Origin: Microbotryomycetes sp. JL201
Taxonomy: Eukaryota > Basidiomycota > Microbotryomycetes
NCBI GenBank assembly: GCA_033819885.1
Contig: JAQYUZ010000049.1
Span: 1 to 64,000 of the forward strand
DNA: 64,000 nucleotides
Reading direction: 5' to 3'
In this document: piece after piece, positions 1-11,405 of the stretch
Layout: each line of letters begins with the position of its first letter
How positions within the stretch are numbered: position 1 is the first letter of the stretch
The notes under the pieces: generated by a model
The model's input: only the letters and a program-made list of their open reading frames with translations
Told to the model about the DNA's origin: nothing
The model's database searches: none
Made by a program: the position numbers and the translations under genes

Positions 1-895
1 CAACTCGCCACTTGCAAAGGGACTTGCCACTGCGTCTTGCTCGACAACTTGATTGCGACGCCCGGCTGTCTCTGACACTTTTCTACTTTTGTGTCTGCTG
101 ATTCTGCAGCTTGCACTCAGCACTGTGTGCTCTTGGTCAACCTGATTGACAAGCTCTACCACTGAAGGGTTTTGGTCTGCTGTTGCACACTGCTCGCTGA
201 TCTCCTGACTTTGCACACAACTTTTGCTCATCACTCTGCTTGTACCTTTGCTTGTAACCTTTTTGTCTGCTCTGCTCCTCCTGTGAGCTTCAGCACTGAC
301 AAATCACTCGTCCTCTTGCTTTGCAAGATATACTGCAGACTGGTTGCCACTTGGTCTGCCTGCCTGTCGCTGGTCACTTGCTTACAGGCACTCGTCTGCT
401 GCTGCTGTCTGGCACGCTCTCAAACGCCGACAAGTACGTCTGCTTGACGGCTTGCCTGTGCACTCTGCTGCCTTCTTAAGAACGCCGTTGCAACCGGCTT
501 GCCACTGGCCTGCTGAGCTCTGGTTTTTGCTCTGGTGTCTGAGCTGACGCACAGGGCATTTGGCACCAACGTTCTGTTGGGTTCTCTCAGAGGTCAGCCC
601 CTTTCAGGGTTCAGAACCGTGACACAGGCCTGGTGGACCGGATCCCTGGCCTATGACAACAGTCCTAGCCCTATTGGGTCATTGTCTATCCTTCCCGTAG
701 GCCTGAGGGAGAAGGCGACGTGCATCCCGTTGAATGCAGCACTGGAAGATCTGTGATAATTGATAGATTCACGATTTGCGTAACCGTCATGCATTACAAG
801 TGCGCCCTTGCGTTTACATCAAGCTCAGGATGGTTGACGAAAAAATCGAGCGCCGCCGGATTGCCTAGGCCGCTGGAGGGCAGATGCAAAATGTC
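1..895. other. Unassigned intergenic stretch, A-poor first half
   Basis: No convincing gene was found. Roughly the first 550 bases are poor in A and rich in C, T and G, with loosely recurring CTTGCCACT/CTTGC-like words but no clean repeat unit. The stretch from about 560 to 760 has a more even composition. Short open frames here show no recognisable protein. The 3' end of the acetoacetyl-CoA synthetase gene (opposite strand) begins at 896, so its 3' UTR probably lies in the right-hand part. A decayed mobile-element remnant is possible, but nothing diagnostic is visible. Confidence 0.4.
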
Positions 896-3336
896 TCAGC
901 AGGAGCATGTAGACGCAGAAAGAGCTCCGGGCACTGACCCGGTGTTAATTCTAGACAAGCTTGTTCCGTTGACCAGCTTTTTGACAGCGACTTCGACGCG
1001 TTTGCCATTTGCGGTGTACTGCAAAACAAAGCTGAGTTTGGCGCTCATGGTAAAAGTGTAGAAAGCTCACTGGTATCTCAGGGCAATAGACAAATTTGGC
1101 TGGCACATGTCGCTTTGATAACTTCTGTGCAATAGCACTTTTGAGCTGACCCACCAGCTCTGCCGACAGCTTGTTAGCGCCTCTAGGTTTGACGAAAAGG
1201 ACAACTCGCTCGTCGCCGTCGGGCATGCGCTGCCCAACGGCAATGCAGTCTTCAACTTTCTCCTTGAATTCTTCGACGACAGCGTAAAGCTCGGCGCTAC
1301 CGAAGCGGACGCCTTGCGGATTCAACACACCGTCACTGCGACCAAGCATTGTGTAGCCCGCGTGCTCGTCAATGGCGACTGCGAAAGCTCTGATCAGCTT
1401 GCTTTCATGCACCTGGTCGCGGGTCAAAAGCAACTCACTGTGATCGCCGTGGTACCACACCTTGCGCTCGAGTTGGTAATGGTCAAAGTAGGCGGCCAAA
1501 AACTTTGTCCGGTCTGCGTCATGCAGGAAACCGAGCGGCATATTGGGCATTGGTCGTTCAATAACGAGGTCGCCTTCACCCAAGTCGATCTTGTTTGCGG
1601 CGTCGTCGTACACAGCTACGGCGCAACCGAGCATGGGCCCTTGTATTACGCCGGCATAAATAGGCAGTGTCGGAACGGCAGCGACTATGCCACCGCAAAC
1701 ATCGGTTCCTCCTGACGAGTTGGCAATGAATACGGCCTTGATTTCGTCACGAATGTAATCGTACAGCTCGGGCTTGAGGGGCGAGCCAGCGCAGGCTAGT
1801 AGTTTGAGACGTTCGAGACGATGGCTTTGGCGCGGTTTGAACCCACCAGACAGCAGGAGCTGAAGGTAGCGAGGCGATGTACTGAAATAAGTGACACTGT
1901 ACTCTCATCATTTGTTTGTTATGCTCAAGCAAACAAGGAGCATGGGCAAAACGTACTTGTGCTCGTCAATCAAATCAAATAGCGTCGTCTTTGACGGAAA
2001 GAAGGGATTCCCGTCGTACGCAATGACGGTAGAGCCGTTCAGCAGCGACATGACAACGGTGTTCCTGCACAGTAAGAGAGGCTCAGTGGCGTCACCAGAC
2101 GGATAGACGCATCGCGCCTTACCACATCATCCAGCCAGTGGTTGTGACTTGCAACAGCACATCGTCTGCTGACTTGCCGTGATGCATGGCCGCGATGCCT
2201 TCCGCAAAAAGCATTCCTATCGCCGAGTGTACTATTGCTTTTGGCCGCCCAGTCGTTCCGCTCGAGAACAAAACCCACAACGGTGAGCATCCCGGTAAGC
2301 GTTCAAATCGGATTGGTCCAGCTGAGCGATCGAGAAAGTCGAAATAGGACGAGACAGTGACGCCGTCTAGCTCCGCAAGACAGCTCGGCTGCCGATTGCT
2401 TTCGAGCTGTCCCACGATTATCACAGTCGTCAAGCCAGTCGAGCGCAAGGCAGGCACAATTTGTAGCAGCTTGCCCAAGACGCCAAAGTCTTGTCCATTT
2501 GCCCGATAATAATCAGAAGTGAGGAGGACGCGAGGCTGGAACTGCGATCATGAGGTGCGTCAGCTATTGTGCGTGTAAACGCGACTCTTGCTAGCACCTG
2601 AGTGAGCCTCTCGAGAATCGATTTCGCTCCAAACTCGGGGGACACCGAGCTGAAGATGGCGCCGATACTTGAAGCTGCGAGCAGCACCACGATGGCCTCT
2701 GAGGTACCCGTTTTCTCAGCGCGTTGTAGATTGTGACATCATATTCGCCATCATCCGCGCTTACCGGCATTATTAGGTGTCAGTGCAGCGACGCGTGAGC
2801 CTGGACCCAGTCCAAGCGATCTGAATCTACTCGCCACCTGCGCAACCTCCAAATACAGCTCGTCGTATGTGAGTTGACGGACAGCAGGCGGAATTTTGCT
2901 GTAGTCAGATCCAGCGGGAGGCTCGATTCGAGCTATGATTGCAAGTTTTGACTTGGATCTTGCGGAAGAATGTCCCAGCAGGACGTTTTCGGCAAAGTTG
3001 ACCCGAGCGTGTGGCACGTGCAAATGCGTGTCTTGAATGCGCCGAGTTGCATCAAAGAGCTGCTCGCAGATAAGCAATCAGCATCGCGAGCGTGAGCGGT
3101 CAATCAGACAGACGCACCGGCGCAGGTCCCTTGTCACCTTGAATCCGTCGCCAGTCCCATAGAGCCGTATAAAAGTCGTTCATTTGGTCTGCCTCACTTG
3201 TGGACCATCTCCACAGGTCCCAAAAATCGCGCATGTCCAGGTTGAAGCGTCCATTACAGTAACGCATAAAGCGCGTGAGCTCGGCTCGCTCGATCTCGCT
3301 GGGCGTCGGCTCCCACCACGGCTCTGAGAATCTCAT
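896..3336 (-). CDS. Acetoacetyl-CoA synthetase (acetoacetate-CoA ligase)
   Basis: ANL-superfamily enzyme that activates acetoacetate to acetoacetyl-CoA with ATP in the cytosol. The N-terminal exon (from ATG 3336) has the family's linker look (FSEPWWEPTP, FWDLWRWS). The next exons carry HARVNFAENVLLG, and the adenylate-binding P-loop FSSGTTGRPKAIVHS lies near 2270-2310. C-terminal motifs include KVWYHGDHSE and GRSDGVLNPQGVRFGSAE, typical of this ligase rather than acetyl-CoA synthetase. The last intron ends just before YTANGKRVEVAVKKLVNG, which leads to the TGA at 896-898. Several short introns interrupt the gene. It is head-to-head with an FAH-family hydrolase only 197 bases away. This suggests co-regulation: FAH-type cleavage can release acetoacetate, which this enzyme would recover. 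Family assignment is firm; the pathway link is inferred. Confidence 0.93.
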
Positions 3337-3533
3337 CGTCGCAGTGACTTGCGAAAAGAGTTGAACAGCTGTCGGCAGCGATGCGTCAAGCCTCGAGAGT
3401 GGCTTGTGCTGGCTGAGAAGCCCAATGTGGGACCTGTCCTCCCGAGTGGGACCCCACTGTGGGACCGGCTCGGACCAAAAGACAACGCCCGCATTCCGGT
3501 CTCTGTTCTTCTTTTGTCACTGTTACTCAAGCG
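3337..3533. promoter_or_regulatory. Divergent promoter with three GTGGGAC motifs
   Basis: This 197-base interval separates the divergent acetoacetyl-CoA synthetase and FAH-hydrolase starts. GTGGGAC occurs three times in one orientation, at 3427-3433, 3446-3452 and 3459-3465. The middle copy is embedded in CCTCCCGAGTGGGACC (3438-3453), which recurs exactly, inverted, in the divergent promoter at 9030-9212. Seen directly; a role as a binding site for the cluster's C2H2 factor is inference. Confidence 0.6.
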
Positions 3534-4693
3534 ATGGCGCCGTGGACTCGGCTCGTGCGATTCGTAGCTGTCGAAGACGGCCAAGTCCACTATGGCGAAC
3601 CGGTCGATGACGCACTCGACGTTGGCCTCGCCGTGCACGAGGGCAAGCCTGTGTCTGTGCACGAGGTTGTCGGCAGCCGCTTGCCGTTCGAAGGGGACGT
3701 CGACGCGGGTCGGACTCTGACTGTCGGCAAGGTACGTGTAAGAACGGTTGCCCGGCACGAACGAGGCGGCTGAGGCCCGTGCGCGCCCGGCAGCTCCTGT
3801 CGCCTGTTCCTGCTGTCGCAGGCTCGATTCGATGTCTTGGCATCAACTTTCGCAAGCATGTAGAAGAGGCCGGCCAAAAGATCCCAATCGAACCCGTAAT
3901 TTTCATGAAGCCGCACACGGCTTTGGCAGGACCCGGCGACGTCCTCGTGCCGCGCTTTGTACACGATCCAGAGCCGTTCCAAGGCAGCAAGGAGCAACTC
4001 GATTACGAGACAGAGCTCGCTTTCGTCGTCTCGCGAGACGCCAAGAACATCAAGCCAGAAGACGCACACGAATATGTTCTCGGGTGAGCTCGCCCGGTAG
4101 CGCAAGAGATTTCGGTCTTATTTGCAGCGCGCTCATCCCCCACTTGCATTGTATGTCATAGTTATACAAGCGCAAACGACATCACAGCCAGGTTCCATCA
4201 AGGCAAGTGTTGCAGAGCCAGATTGTCGTCCTAATCGGGCGCGATTGACATTTCAAGAGCGTAAAAGTTATTGGAAACGCCAACGAGAGCGTTTTTAAAG
4301 CTGCGTACGCCGCCACTGACTTTTCGCTTAACTTTCCCAGGGCGACAAACGCAATGGAATTTCGCAAAGTCATTTGACGGCTTCTGTCCAATCGGCCCGA
4401 TGCTCGTGTCCCCGTCGGTTCTGACCAACCCAAATGGCATCAACTTTACAGGCTCGTTGAATGGCGAGCTGCGGCAGCAAGACACGACGGCGGACTGGAT
4501 ATTTGACGTGACGACTGTCCTCTCCTTCATCAGTCAAGGAACAACTATTCCCGCCGGCACCGTCATACTGATGGGTACACCGAGTGGCATCGGCTGGTTC
4601 CGAAAGCCGCCGGCGTTGCTTCATGACGGCGACGTATTCTCCGTATGGCACGACAAGATTGGCACCCTCGTGAACAAGATAGTTTTCGAGTGA
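3534..4693 (+). CDS. FAH-family (FAHD-type) hydrolase
   Basis: Member of the fumarylacetoacetate hydrolase fold family, which cleaves C-C bonds of beta-diketo acids or handles related keto acids using a bound Mg2+. The start MAPWTRLVRFVA leads to a short N-terminal domain. Core motifs follow: RCLGINFRKHVEEAG, EPVIFMKPHTALAGPG, LDYETELAFVV (metal-ligand Glu region), YTSANDITARFHQ, and SFDGFCPIGP. Near the C-terminus come IPAGTVILMGTPSGIG and DVFSVWHDKIGTLVN. At least three introns are read; 4084-4161 is GT-AG and 4203-4340 is a GC-AG intron. About 280 residues, as expected for the FAHD subfamily. Its divergent partner is acetoacetyl-CoA synthetase. The exact substrate cannot be told from sequence; a meta-cleavage or fumarylacetoacetate-like product is inferred from neighbours. 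Confidence 0.92.
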
Positions 4694-5082
4694 TTGCCAG
4701 CCAGGAGAACGTTGATAAGGGACTAAAGGATCTTGCGGAATAGAGTCCCGATGTTTAGTATTGCATTGCACCCTCCCTTATGCGAGCTTTTCAATCTGGT
4801 TTGGAAATCAGGCGCGTCAGCGAGCATCCACAAATCGCCTCTGCGATACGATGCCTCGCCAGTCATTGATCGTGCTAGACTGCGGTCAGGTCCGCATTAT
4901 ACTCGACACTTGCGGGGCTCCGTGAGCGCGCAAGGTTTCACTCTGCTTCTACCGCGACCGCGACCGCGACTGAGCGTGTCACTGCGAACATCGGACACTT
5001 CTGAGACGAGCAGATAACGCTCGCTTTGAGCCGGGCCGACACTGTACAGCCCTCACGGCCTCGGCCTCGGGCAAGCCGGAAC
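4694..5082. other. Intergenic region upstream of the C2H2 regulator
   Basis: Presumed 3' UTR of the FAH hydrolase plus promoter of the downstream transcription factor. A run of alternating CG-rich words (accgcgaccgcgaccgcgac) lies around 4950-4970. No copy of the GTGGGAC motif found in the three divergent cluster promoters was seen here, so the regulator may not control itself through that element. No gene seen. Confidence 0.4.
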
Positions 5083-7654
5083 ATGGACGGCGGCGCGGAG
5101 CGGGACAAGGCAGATCGCACGTGCTCAACATGCGGCCGCGTTTTTTTGAAACCCGCGCATCTCCACCGTCACGAAGCCGTGCACGCGTCCGAGCGCCCTC
5201 ACGTCTGTCGCGAGTGCCAGCGTGGGTTCAAGCGCGAGGATGCCTTGATCAGACATCAAAAGTCGGTGCACAGAGGTTTGAGCGTCCTCAACGATCCTAT
5301 AGACGACACCCTTGAGCCGTCTTCTTCCAGCAGCAAGCGTGCGCGAGCCTCTCCGTCAACTGCTTCGATTTCGAGCTCGTCCCCGGCTACAGTGGCGAGG
5401 CAACCAGGTGACCCCAACCTTTCACTGGCACATTTCTCTCTGCCAAGTCCGAGCCCGTTTGCTGCCCAGACATCAGCCAGTCAGTGCGCATTGGAGCCAG
5501 GCTCCAGCTTGTGAGCACTTTGTTTCAGACTTGGCGCCGCGGACGCTGACGCAAACTTTGTTTTGCAGGTTAGCGCAACCGATGGGATTCGATCATTTCG
5601 AGCTCGACGCGGCGCTCAATGGGCGCGCTCAATACTCCGAAACCGGTGCTCTTGGCCTGTCTACTGCTCAGACGAGCTTCTCGCCACTCTCGTCATTGCT
5701 CGCGTTCGTGTCTCAAGACACTCTCAATCCAGTGGTCAACAATGACATGCTTCTCAATTCATGGTTAACGAGCGACCCTGCGCAATGGTCTGCCGAACTT
5801 CCGCCGCTTGATCCGGATCACAACGGCGACGACTGCCCAGACGGGGGCAACTCGTTCGCAGGCCTGCTGGCCGCGGCGGCCGCGGTAGACAACAGCAAGA
5901 AGAACGTCGACCTCGAAGGCTCTGTTCTATCGCCCGATGACCTCGCACGCAAGCTCAAACTGCCTAGGCCAGCCGAACCAACAGCAGACCTGATTCCGTC
6001 ATTAAAATATCTGGACGCCACGATACGGCTGTACTTTCAGTCATTTCATCCGTTCGCACCAATTTGACATAGGCCAACATACTCTCGAGCCCGTCAACCT
6101 CCGTTTGTAACAATATCGATAGTGAGCATCGGCTGCTTGTATATGGGGGCACCAGCGGACGAGCAACGCGGCGAATGGATATTTGACAGGCTAAATCGAG
6201 TCATTCTGGAGACTGTGAGCTATTTTTATTCTGGTCCCTGCTGTTGCTGACCCCTTATGCCATTAACAGCAAGACACATGGATGGCTGATCCGAAACTCC
6301 AGCGAGCGGCGCTGCAAGCGGCTGTTTTAGGACAATGCTTCGCGATGCTATCGAGCAAGCGTACTGCAACGGCAGATTCGTACCACGGAGCGATATGTGC
6401 AATCGCCCGCGATCTAAGACTGCGGTCGAAAGACGACGACGAAAAGGATCTTGCCAGTGACGTTTTGTCCGCATTGACGGACGCGCAACTGAAAGTTCGA
6501 TGGGAACAATGGGCGCTCGACGAAATGATGCGCCGGTAAGCTTCTGAGCAAGTTCTCAAGTGGTCGCGGGTTGATTGTCGTTCGGCCTCTTCCTCTAGCG
6601 CTGTCTCGATGCTCGACTATCACGCTGCACATCTGACATCAATGAAGCCCGACTTGCCGTTCCAGCTCTTGCCACGCCGACCAGTCATCTCTGGCGACGC
6701 TCTTTTTGAAGCAGAGGATCACTTTGCTTGGCGCAGACTCATCATCACTCACCTTGAACCTTCGCCCTTCCATCAGCCTTCGCTCTTTCGAGCCACTTGC
6801 GAGATCGGATATGCATTCGTGCGCCTGATGATGGATCGACTGCTCGCCACGCCGTGGACGAATGAATCTCGCTCGACCACGGTCGCGCCATTTTATGCTC
6901 ACCACGTCAAGCTTTTAGACGCAGAGCTACAATCCGCCGCTGTTTGGTCAGCTCAGCAGTGCACCAATGCTTTCATCCTTTTCCACTACGCATGCTTCGC
7001 CTCCCTCATCCGACTCGACCAGCTCGAGCTTGCCATAAGCGGCCTGTCCCGCGACAGTGGCGAGTCATGGGCGAGGGCGACGCTGCATTCTAGATCCGGT
7101 CGGCTTGCTTTACTGCACTGTGCTGCTATTCTACAGCTGGCAAATCAGCTCCAGGAGATTGTTTTCATCGTGCCAACGTAAGCAGTCGTGTGTCCAGATG
7201 CTTGATGCCCGACTTACAAGCTCCCTTACCATCTTTAGCGCGATACTCCACGCGGCTCTCGCTTTGATTGTTCTTGCCAAGTTGCGCCAGTCAAACTTTG
7301 GCTCGGTCTTTATTGTCAATCCAACTTTGCTCGCGCAATGGGCTTCGCTCGCGGACCGGATCGAGCTCAAGTCACTCGAGTTCGACGGCATCTCGGAGGT
7401 TCAGTATGACGTGGACACGCCTGAAAGCTTTGTTCTGAGCGGTAAGGGCAGTCTACAGGTACCAGGCTTTGCTGATCACGTCGATCAACGAATGGATTTG
7501 CTCAGGTAAGCGGCCTGGGTTGCGTGCTCGAGTTTCCCACTGACATCACGCAAATTGGAGCTTGAGGTCGAGCTGCATCAAACTGCTGAGGCGGACGTCT
7601 CCATGGGACAGCGGCTTGGCCATCGTCGAAAAACTTCTCGCTACCGATTTGTGA
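5083..7654 (+). CDS. Transcription factor, two C2H2 fingers plus fungal-specific domain
   Basis: Predicted nuclear DNA-binding regulator. From ATG 5083 (MDGGAERDKADR), two adjacent C2H2 zinc fingers occupy about residues 13-65; each has the C-x2-C...H-x(3-4)-H pattern, and the second is rich in basic residues (RECQRGFKREDAL). A serine-rich linker follows (SSSSKRARASPST). The long helical C-terminal part (IRLYFQSFHPFAPI, then AICAIARDLRLRS, EDHFAWRRLIITHLEPSPFHQPS, FILFHYACFASLIR) has the look of the fungal-specific transcription factor domain (PF04082-like). About six exons are read. The last intron joins MDLLR to a short tail ending LAIVEKLLATDL, stop 7652-7654. It lies inside the metabolic cluster and is the obvious candidate pathway regulator. 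Confidence 0.85.
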
Positions 7655-7761
7655 CGGCTCGTTCGATGCGCCCCCCTTCAGACCACACGTTGTTGTTATA
7701 CAAATGATTGCAATGGCGCCGCAATGCATCTCAGTGCGCCGGATTACGTGGAATTGCAGAC

Positions 7762-9029
7762 TCAAGCCGAAGCTTGCACGAGCTCGACAGACTTTGTAGC
7801 CCCAAAAGTCTCTGCTCCACCGATAAACTTTGGCGACCAGATTGACACATGCTCTTCTTGTATAGGACCGGGACCAACAATGTGCAAGCCTGGCTTGGTT
7901 TCCGAGTTGACGAGATCACTATCGGCGTAATGCTCCATCCTGAAGCCGTCTCCTGTCTGGTACCAATAATCGAACAATTGTGATCCTAGAATGTGACGAC
8001 CAACACCCCAAGCAAGTTTGTGTCCTTTTCTAGCCAGGTCTTCGTGCGCGCGGAACTGTGACAGGCAGAATCCATCAGAGCTGACCATACGCTGGGCGCG
8101 ACATACCTCGTGATCCATATCAAACACCTCGTATGCAGAGTGGTGAAGCGTCGGAACGGCACCTGGACGCGGATCTGTGTTGATAAAGATTGTGTCTGCA
8201 GCGATGAGAGTTAGGCCACAATAAGTCTAGGGCACTACTTGGAACGTACGATGATCCACTGGCTCTGCTCCACGGTCGATATGTAAGAAGGCACCAACTT
8301 CTGGCCCGTTTGGACCCAGCTTCATGGTGTCCGAAGGCGCAAAGTTGAATACATCTGTGTAGAACGACTTGGCGCTGGGAACAAGGATTCAGATAAGACC
8401 CAACCTGAATCTTCCCCAGCTTACGCTTCATAGCTGGGAACCATTAACACAAAGTGACCGAGCTTGTGCACTGGCACTACGTAATCGGTCCTCATTCGTT
8501 GAAATTCGCCGGCTGGCCGCTCTTTTTTCTCCACATTGCTCGTGCCAAGGTTCAATGGTTTGACTTCTCGCTCGGGTTCTTCTTTTTCGACTAGTTGCTG
8601 GCCATAGATAATGTGCATAGGCACTCCATGGGGATCGGCGACGGAGACTATTTCGCCACCGCCCGGACCGTCGAGCTGAGTGATTGGTGATGCGCCCTGT
8701 TGTCAAGTCGCCATCAATCCCCTTTCCAAAGCGGTATCCACACTGTGATAAATGCTCACTGGCAGTCTAGCTGCTTTCACGAGTTCGTCGCGCGACTCTG
8801 CCTCGAAGGCTGCGCCCAAGAACGCTGCCTCTTCTCCTGGCTGTGCGCGCTCAGCCATATAGATGTACGGCAGATCACCGTATCCCTTGAAGTAGTACCT
8901 GCCATCTCGTCCACTGACAAGTGACATGCCAAAGTCGCGCAAGAACGCCAAAGTCTGCTCAAATTCGACGTGCCGGAAGCGAATGTGCGCGATACGCTTG
9001 AGTATGATGCGGTCAGTAGTGATTGACAT
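7762..9029 (-). CDS. Two-domain VOC-family (extradiol-type) dioxygenase
   Basis: Vicinal-oxygen-chelate superfamily protein resembling catechol 2,3-dioxygenases, which open catechol rings next to the hydroxyl pair using Fe(II). Starts at ATG 9027-9029 (MSITTDRIILKRIAH). The N-terminal VOC module runs to about residue 120 and ends in DPHGVPMHIIYGQQ. The second module carries a plausible full metal triad: His in KLGHFVLMVP, His in TLHHSAYEVFD, and Glu in GFRMEHYADSD. About 370 residues, a little longer than bacterial enzymes. At least three introns. It is head-to-head with a cytochrome P450 across 183 bases and lies near an MhpA-like monooxygenase and an FAH hydrolase, which together suggest a ring meta-cleavage route. 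Family is firm; substrate unknown. Confidence 0.88.
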
Positions 9030-9212
9030 TGTTGTTGACTTGAATGTGAGGGCAAGCGTGTGCACAGTGCCGCACGCAGACTCTGGGCTCTGTGGTCCCA
9101 CTCGGGAGGGACCTGAAAGGCGCCCCACCCCTCGGCGTGGGACTGGGATCGCCGACGAGGAGCCCCGCAGTGAAAAGGGGTGTTGGCATCCTCCGTAAGT
9201 GTCATCCTCAAT
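9030..9212. promoter_or_regulatory. Divergent promoter sharing the cluster motif
   Basis: Shared upstream region of the VOC dioxygenase and the P450. GTCCCAC lies at 9095-9101 within GGTCCCACTCGGGAGG (9094-9109), the exact reverse complement of the 16-mer at 3438-3453. A GTGGGAC copy in the opposite orientation lies at 9137-9143. The perfect 16-base match in another promoter of the same cluster is direct evidence of a shared element; the binding protein is unknown. Confidence 0.6.
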
Positions 9213-10997
9213 ATGTCGCTCTTGTCGGAAAGAATGGTGGCCATCGACACTGACGTGGTCACGTGCTTGACGCTGGCTCGGTGCGCTCTCGGCGCCATTG
9301 CCGCGTTTCTCGCCTACCAACTCTGTCGAGCCATCTACTTTGCCTTTGCGTCTCCTCTTGCGAAGGTTCCCGGCCCTTTTGCATGCAAAGTCAGTGGCAT
9401 ACCAGAGTTCGTCAACACGCTCATTCGCGGGCGAAGGTCAGAATGGATCTACGAGCTGCACCAGCAATACGGTACGCTCTCAGCTTTCACCAAATTCATC
9501 ACGTGTCAATTCTGACTTGCACTTTGCACGTCTACGCAGGACCTGTCGTGAGAATCGCTCCAAACACGCTGGCGTTTGCGGAGCCAGCAGCGGCCAAAAC
9601 GATCTACACCGGTAATGGGTTCTTGAAGTCGTACGCTCGCTACCATGGCAAGAACGTCGACGGTGTGCAGCACTCGCTCACCTTTATCGAGCCGAGCCAG
9701 TCGAAACGACGCCGCAGCATTCTCTTGCCTCTGTTCCAGCGCAACAACCTCGAAACATTCATACCGCACATGGAGGAATATCTCGCAAAATTTCTCAACC
9801 AGGTGGCCAAAGAACAAAAGCACGAGGGCTCTGTGGATCTGTACCGCTGGCTTCGGCTGCTCGCTTTTGACGTGATAGTGAGTACATGTGACCCAAGCAA
9901 TGGCCAGAAGCCAAGAGTCTGATGCACAGACTGTCTGTAAAGGGTCAGCTCGCGTACGGCGTCGATCTCAACATGACTGCGACAGGCAAAGAGGCTTGCT
10001 TGGTCGAAGACATGAGCTCGGCCTTCCTCTTTGCAGTCATTCTCGAAACAATCCCGTTCGCGTCGTCTCTCGCCAAATTTAAAATCTTCAGTCCTTTATA
10101 TCAGCTGCGCGCGGCGTCTCACCGATTCAAAAACTTTGGGATCGACATTCTTCAGACTTTGGAATCGAATGGCGAGCTAGAGCACAGTGGGGAGCAAGTC
10201 AATGTCAGTCATTCCAATGACATCACGTCCGGTGTATAGCTGATATTGCTGCGTATCTCGAAACAGCTGCTGCGCTCCCTGCACCGAGAGACTGTGCAAG
10301 CAAGCTCTGGGGTCACGCGCGAACATGCAACAGCCGAAGCGGGTGCCGTGCTGATTGCTGGATCCGACACGACCTCGACTGCCATGACGTATGCTTGCTG
10401 GGAACTATCGCGTCGGCCTGATATCCAAGAACGAATTCGAGACGAGCTCAGAACAGTGACCGATGACGTCAACGCAATACCAAGCGTAAAAGCACTCGAA
10501 AGTCTGTCGTACTTCAATGCATTTTTGAAGGAGGTCCTGCGACGTTGGCCTACTTTGCCTGGAACACTCGAACGGATCGCGCCGTCAATGGGGGCAAGCA
10601 TCAGTGGTTTCGTTGTACCGGGGGGGACAGAAGTCACAACAACTGCATTTGCCGTTCATCGAGATCCAACACTTTTCCCTGCCGGCGACAAGCTTGTTCC
10701 AGAGCGATGGCTGGACGAAACGCCGGAAATGCGGGGCGCATTTCTCCCGTTCTCAATTGGGCCGCGCAATTGTGTTGGCATGAAGTCAGTTCCGCTTCTC
10801 TTCGTGCGAACCTCGGAGGTTGACACTCTTCTGATAGCCTGGCCTGGGCGGAGATCAGACTCGTTTTAGGGACGCTGTTGCGAAGGTACAAGATCCTTCC
10901 ACACGCCTCTACTACGGCCGAGTCAATGGCTCCCGAAGAGTTCTTCTTTGTCACGCCAAAGTACGCTCTCTGTGTCCTTGCAGCAGGGCCGCGCTGA
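9213..10997 (+). CDS. Cytochrome P450 monooxygenase
   Basis: Haem-thiolate monooxygenase, probably ER-anchored by the hydrophobic N-terminal segment (CALGAIAAFLAYQLCRAIYF, about residues 25-45), followed by a proline hinge (LAKVPGPF). Core motifs: GPVVRIAPNTLAF near the N-terminus, the I-helix oxygen-binding AGSDTTSTA, ExxR in KEVLRRWP, PERW, and the haem-binding loop FSIGPRNCVG with the cysteine ligand. The last intron starts at 10785 with GTCAGT and leads into LAWAEIRLVLGTLLRRY. At least five exons, about 500 residues. It pairs head-to-head with the VOC dioxygenase. It resembles fungal cluster P450s of the CYP3A-like/trichodiene-oxygenase type; the family number and substrate cannot be set by eye. 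Confidence 0.95.
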
Positions 10998-11405
10998 CTG
11001 GCTATAACCCGCGTTCTCGTTGTCTGCAGAGCGCATCAATGTAGATTGGTTCTCAGGCCAGTTGAAGACTAATGTTATCTACATACGTTGTCATCTAAAC
11101 TGGATCAGCCTTCATCTGCTTGGTGTCATAATCCCTACTGCACGCACTTGGAGTCTCGGCTAGAAGTGAAAGAAGCGTGAAACTGGTTTGATTCGACGTA
11201 CGACAAGCGAGAGCCGGTTGAAGAAGAGAACATCCGTCGGCAAACACTCTGCCAGAGCATGAAGAGGATTGCGCTTTCGGTCTTGCCCTGGAGCAAGCTT
11301 TGTCCGATGTCAAAACGGTCCGGCACTCGAAAAGTTGCGGCCACACCAATTATATTGACTTTATTGCACATGACGAAACTTGGACCCGTACTATTGCGCT
11401 TGTCA
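10998..11405. other. Intergenic region between convergent genes
   Basis: About 400 bases between the 3' ends of the P450 and the FAD monooxygenase. Short open frames on both strands show no recognisable protein and no repeat was noticed. It probably contains both 3' UTRs and terminators. Confidence 0.4.

Noticed and set aside
540-780. Possible terminal repeat of a mobile element
   Set aside because: The segment has a distinct texture but no paired repeat, target-site duplication or element gene is visible in the window, so no element is called.
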